Shown here: piece by piece, positions 62,370 through 64,000 of the stretch
Layout of the letters: each line of letters starts with the position of its first letter
Position numbering within the stretch: the stretch's first letter is position 1
Origin: Planctomycetota bacterium
Lineage (GTDB): Bacteria; Planctomycetota; UBA1135; JACQFD01
Direction: 5' to 3'
Assembly: GCA_016200225.1 (NCBI GenBank)
Contig: JACQFD010000040.1
Coordinates: 1 to 64,000, forward strand
Length of the DNA: 64,000 bases
Program-made: the position numbers and the translations under genes
Notes under the pieces: generated by a model
What the model was told of the DNA's origin: nothing
What the model saw: only the letters and a program-made list of their open reading frames with translations
Database searches by the model: none

Positions 62370-62401
62370 CGGGCGGAACATCGCGTTCCGCCCGTTTTTT
62401 T
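62370..62401 (+). terminator. Strong intrinsic terminator
   Basis: CGGGCGGAAC (62370-62379) and GTTCCGCCCG (62385-62394) form a ten-base stem with loop ATCGC, directly followed by seven T. It lies 20 bases after the stop of the secreted protein at 61100, and faces the convergent dusB. Confidence 0.92.
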
Positions 62402-62415
62402 AATTATACTAAACT

Positions 62416-63501
62416 CTAACCGCCGCCCGGCTCGGGCAACGGCAGCGGACCGTCCTTCGGCGGAGGTACGGGCGACGGCGGAACATCGCCCTCAAAGTGA
62501 AAGTGCGCTCTTGTTAATGAAATGAGGCCCTCGCGCGTGCAAACGCGCACGCAACCTTCGCGAAAACGCGCGCCGCCGGGGACTCCGCGAGAAAAGTCCG
62601 CCGCCAGACGGCGCATCATGCGCATTCCCGTCGTTTCGCCGTACAGCGTGACGACGCCTTCCATCAATTCCAACAATAGGCCGCCGATTTCGGCTGGCGA
62701 TGGTTGGGCCGGCGGCTGCGCACCGGCAAGCATCGCCTCGATTTGTTGAAATATCCACGGGCGCCCGAGCGCGCCGCGCGCGATCGCGATGCCGTCGACT
62801 CCGGTGGATTGAAACATATCGAGCGCCTCCGCGGGGGAGTCGACGTCGCCGTTGCCAAAAACGGGAATATGAACATTACTCTTAACTTCGGCGATCAAAC
62901 GGCGATCGGCGCGGCCCGTATACAATTGCTCGCGCGTCCTCCCGTGAACCGTGAGGGCGGCGACCCCGGCGCTCTCGAGCGCCCGCGCGACTTCGGGAGC
63001 GTTTTTATGAGCATCGCTCCAGCCGGCGCGGATCTTTACAGTTACGGGAATCGGACTCGAACGCACCATGCGTTCCATGACGCGGGCCGCGTCGGCGGGT
63101 TGATTCATCAGCGCGCACCCGGCGCCGCCGCTTGTTATCTTTGGAACCGGACAGCCCATGTTGACATCCACAATTTGGAATCCGAGATCGGCGACAATGC
63201 GCGTGCTCTCGGAAAGCGATTCCGGATCATTACCAAAAACCTGCGCCGCCGCCGGCGTCTCGTCGTCCGCGCGGTCCAGAAGTCGGCGCGTTTTTTCGTT
63301 GCCCACGGCGAGGGCTCGCGCGCTCACCATTTCCGTCGTCGTCAGCGAGGCGCCGTAGCGGCGCGCGAGAACGCGGTACGCCGTATTCGAGAATCCCGCC
63401 ATCGGCGCGAGCGCGAGCCGGCCCGGAATGATCACGTTTCCGATCGAGAACGACGGAGCACTCTTCGCGGGCGGTACTGGATTCGCTAAATGTTGGGACA
63501 T
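62416..63501 (-). CDS. dusB: tRNA-dihydrouridine synthase
   Basis: This 361-residue FMN-dependent enzyme reduces uridines in the tRNA D-loop. The TIM-barrel start is LALAPMAGFSNTAYRVLARRYG; the catalytic Cys is C117 in VNMGCPVPKITSGGAG; further motifs are TVKIRAGWSD, TVHGRTREQLYTGRAD and VFGNGDVDSPAEAL. The C-terminus has an unusual Pro-rich tail of about 25 residues (PPSPVPPPKDGPLPLPEP), which could serve as a linker or be disordered. Bacterial subfamily DusB is likely but DusA/DusC cannot be excluded by eye. It is divergent from the lipoprotein at 63528. Confidence 0.92.
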   Translation of the reverse strand: MSQHLANPVPPAKSAPSFSIGNVIIPGRLALAPMAGFSNTAYRVLARRYGASLTTTEMVSARALAVGNEKTRRLLDRADDETPAAAQVFGNDPESLSESTRIVADLGFQIVDVNMGCPVPKITSGGAGCALMNQPADAARVMERMVRSSPIPVTVKIRAGWSDAHKNAPEVARALESAGVAALTVHGRTREQLYTGRADRRLIAEVKSNVHIPVFGNGDVDSPAEALDMFQSTGVDGIAIARGALGRPWIFQQIEAMLAGAQPPAQPSPAEIGGLLLELMEGVVTLYGETTGMRMMRRLAADFSRGVPGGARFREGCVRVCTREGLISLTRAHFHFEGDVPPSPVPPPKDGPLPLPEPGGG

Positions 63502-63527
63502 ACTGCACGGAACAAACTAAACACCGA

Positions 63528-64000
63528 ATGACCATAACCGAGACCCGCCGCCGCGCACCCTTTCTGTTGCTCATGGCGATGGCTGTCGCCTGCGACCACG
63601 GCGAAACAAGCGCACTATCGTCGCCCGCGAACGCGCCGCCGCCTCCCAAGACAAATGCAATGCTGGCGTCGTCGCCAGCGCCTTCCGCCGCGACGAAACC
63701 GTCGTCCGCGGAATTGTTACAATCCGCTTCGCGCCCGAGTCTGCTCGCGGATACGTTAAAATCGCTTCCGATCCTTCCGGAATTGTATGATCTTGACCCG
63801 GGCAATCTCAATGCGCGGTACGCGGAAAAATTAGTAAAGGGAAGTCTCGACGCCAAGAATTTCGCCATTCGAGAACTCGGCGCCGCGGGAGAGGAGGCGG
63901 CGCTCGAAATACTTCGAATTCTGGAGCCAATCGTCGACGATCCGCAACAGTTCGGCGCCATTTCGAATTGTGCACAGGCGCTTTCGGCTACAAAAACGAA
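63528..64000 (+). CDS. Putative lipoprotein with HEAT-like helices, truncated by window end
   Basis: An ATG at 63528 opens 157 codons without a stop up to the window edge. The start is RAPFLLLMAMAVACDHGETS, a lipoprotein signal with a Cys after A-V-A. A Pro/Ala/Ser-rich linker follows, then helical repeats (ELYDLDPGNLNARYAEKLV; NFAIRELGAAGEEAALEILR) that look HEAT- or TPR-like. The remainder is outside the window. It is divergent from dusB with only 26 bases between start codons. Confidence 0.65.
   Translation, partial: MTITETRRRAPFLLLMAMAVACDHGETSALSSPANAPPPPKTNAMLASSPAPSAATKPSSAELLQSASRPSLLADTLKSLPILPELYDLDPGNLNARYAEKLVKGSLDAKNFAIRELGAAGEEAALEILRILEPIVDDPQQFGAISNCAQALSATKT

Overview
The window is about 64 kb of GC-rich bacterial chromosome, densely coding on both strands, with no rRNA, tRNA, CRISPR array, phage or plasmid genes that I can recognise. 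Several traits point to Planctomycetota or a similar large-genome lineage. These are short flagellins, giant secreted TPR/DUF3857 proteins, an ECF sigma gene overlapping a YALGEL-type VWA protein, an SBBP propeller with a Cys-containing C-terminal beta domain, many orphan sigma-54 response regulators, and an EF-P without the usual tip lysine. The assignment is an inference; no phylogenetic marker was compared.

Layout. 1-0.85 kb: two transposase remnants. 0.88-11.5 kb (all minus strand): a late-flagellar island with three flagellin genes, fliD, fliS and a small FlgN/FliT-like chaperone. It is interrupted by a two-gene operon for a secreted galactose-oxidase-like protein and a seven-repeat SBBP propeller. 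Sigma-28-like promoters precede two of the flagellins. The oxidase gene has a frame-breaking run of ten G directly in its leader. 11.7-11.9 kb: a 168-bp MITE-like element. 12.7-25.6 kb: an orphan NtrC-type regulator, two adjacent giant TPR-DUF3857-transglutaminase proteins (one with the catalytic residues lost), an EF-hand protein, an NYN-domain protein, a lipoprotein and a divergent FolD. 25.6-30.3 kb: a VWA/anti-sigma-like membrane protein, its overlapping ECF sigma factor, and EttA. 30.5-34.6 kb: an oxidoreductase-epimerase fusion, a glycosyltransferase and exonuclease III. 34.7-41.7 kb: a 1410-residue TPR lipoprotein behind a second NtrC-type regulator, and a divergent membrane-anchored SUMF1-domain protein.

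41.8-50.7 kb (plus strand): a translationally coupled glycan cassette of two GT2 enzymes, a FemAB-like protein, two polytopic GT39-like transferases, a methyltransferase and a UDP-galactopyranose-mutase-like flavoprotein. It converges on a minus-strand run of M14 peptidase, methyltransferase, PEGA lipoprotein and GmhB (50.7-55.2 kb). 55.3-62.4 kb: a membrane-anchored beta protein, a LOG-family protein, a third GT39-like transferase, EF-P, a ferredoxin-NrfD fusion and a secreted Cys-containing protein. 62.4-64 kb: dusB and a divergent lipoprotein cut by the window end.

The genes fall into four apparent jobs: flagellar filament and surface proteins, envelope glycan synthesis, envelope sensing and regulation, and housekeeping (FolD, XthA, EttA, EF-P, DusB). 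I found no convincing new multi-gene defence or mobile system. The strongest unusual signals are the G-tract at the oxidase gene, the transglutaminase enzyme/pseudoenzyme pair, the sigma/VWA pair, the EF-P tip change, the MITE-like element and an unusual codon-context pattern.
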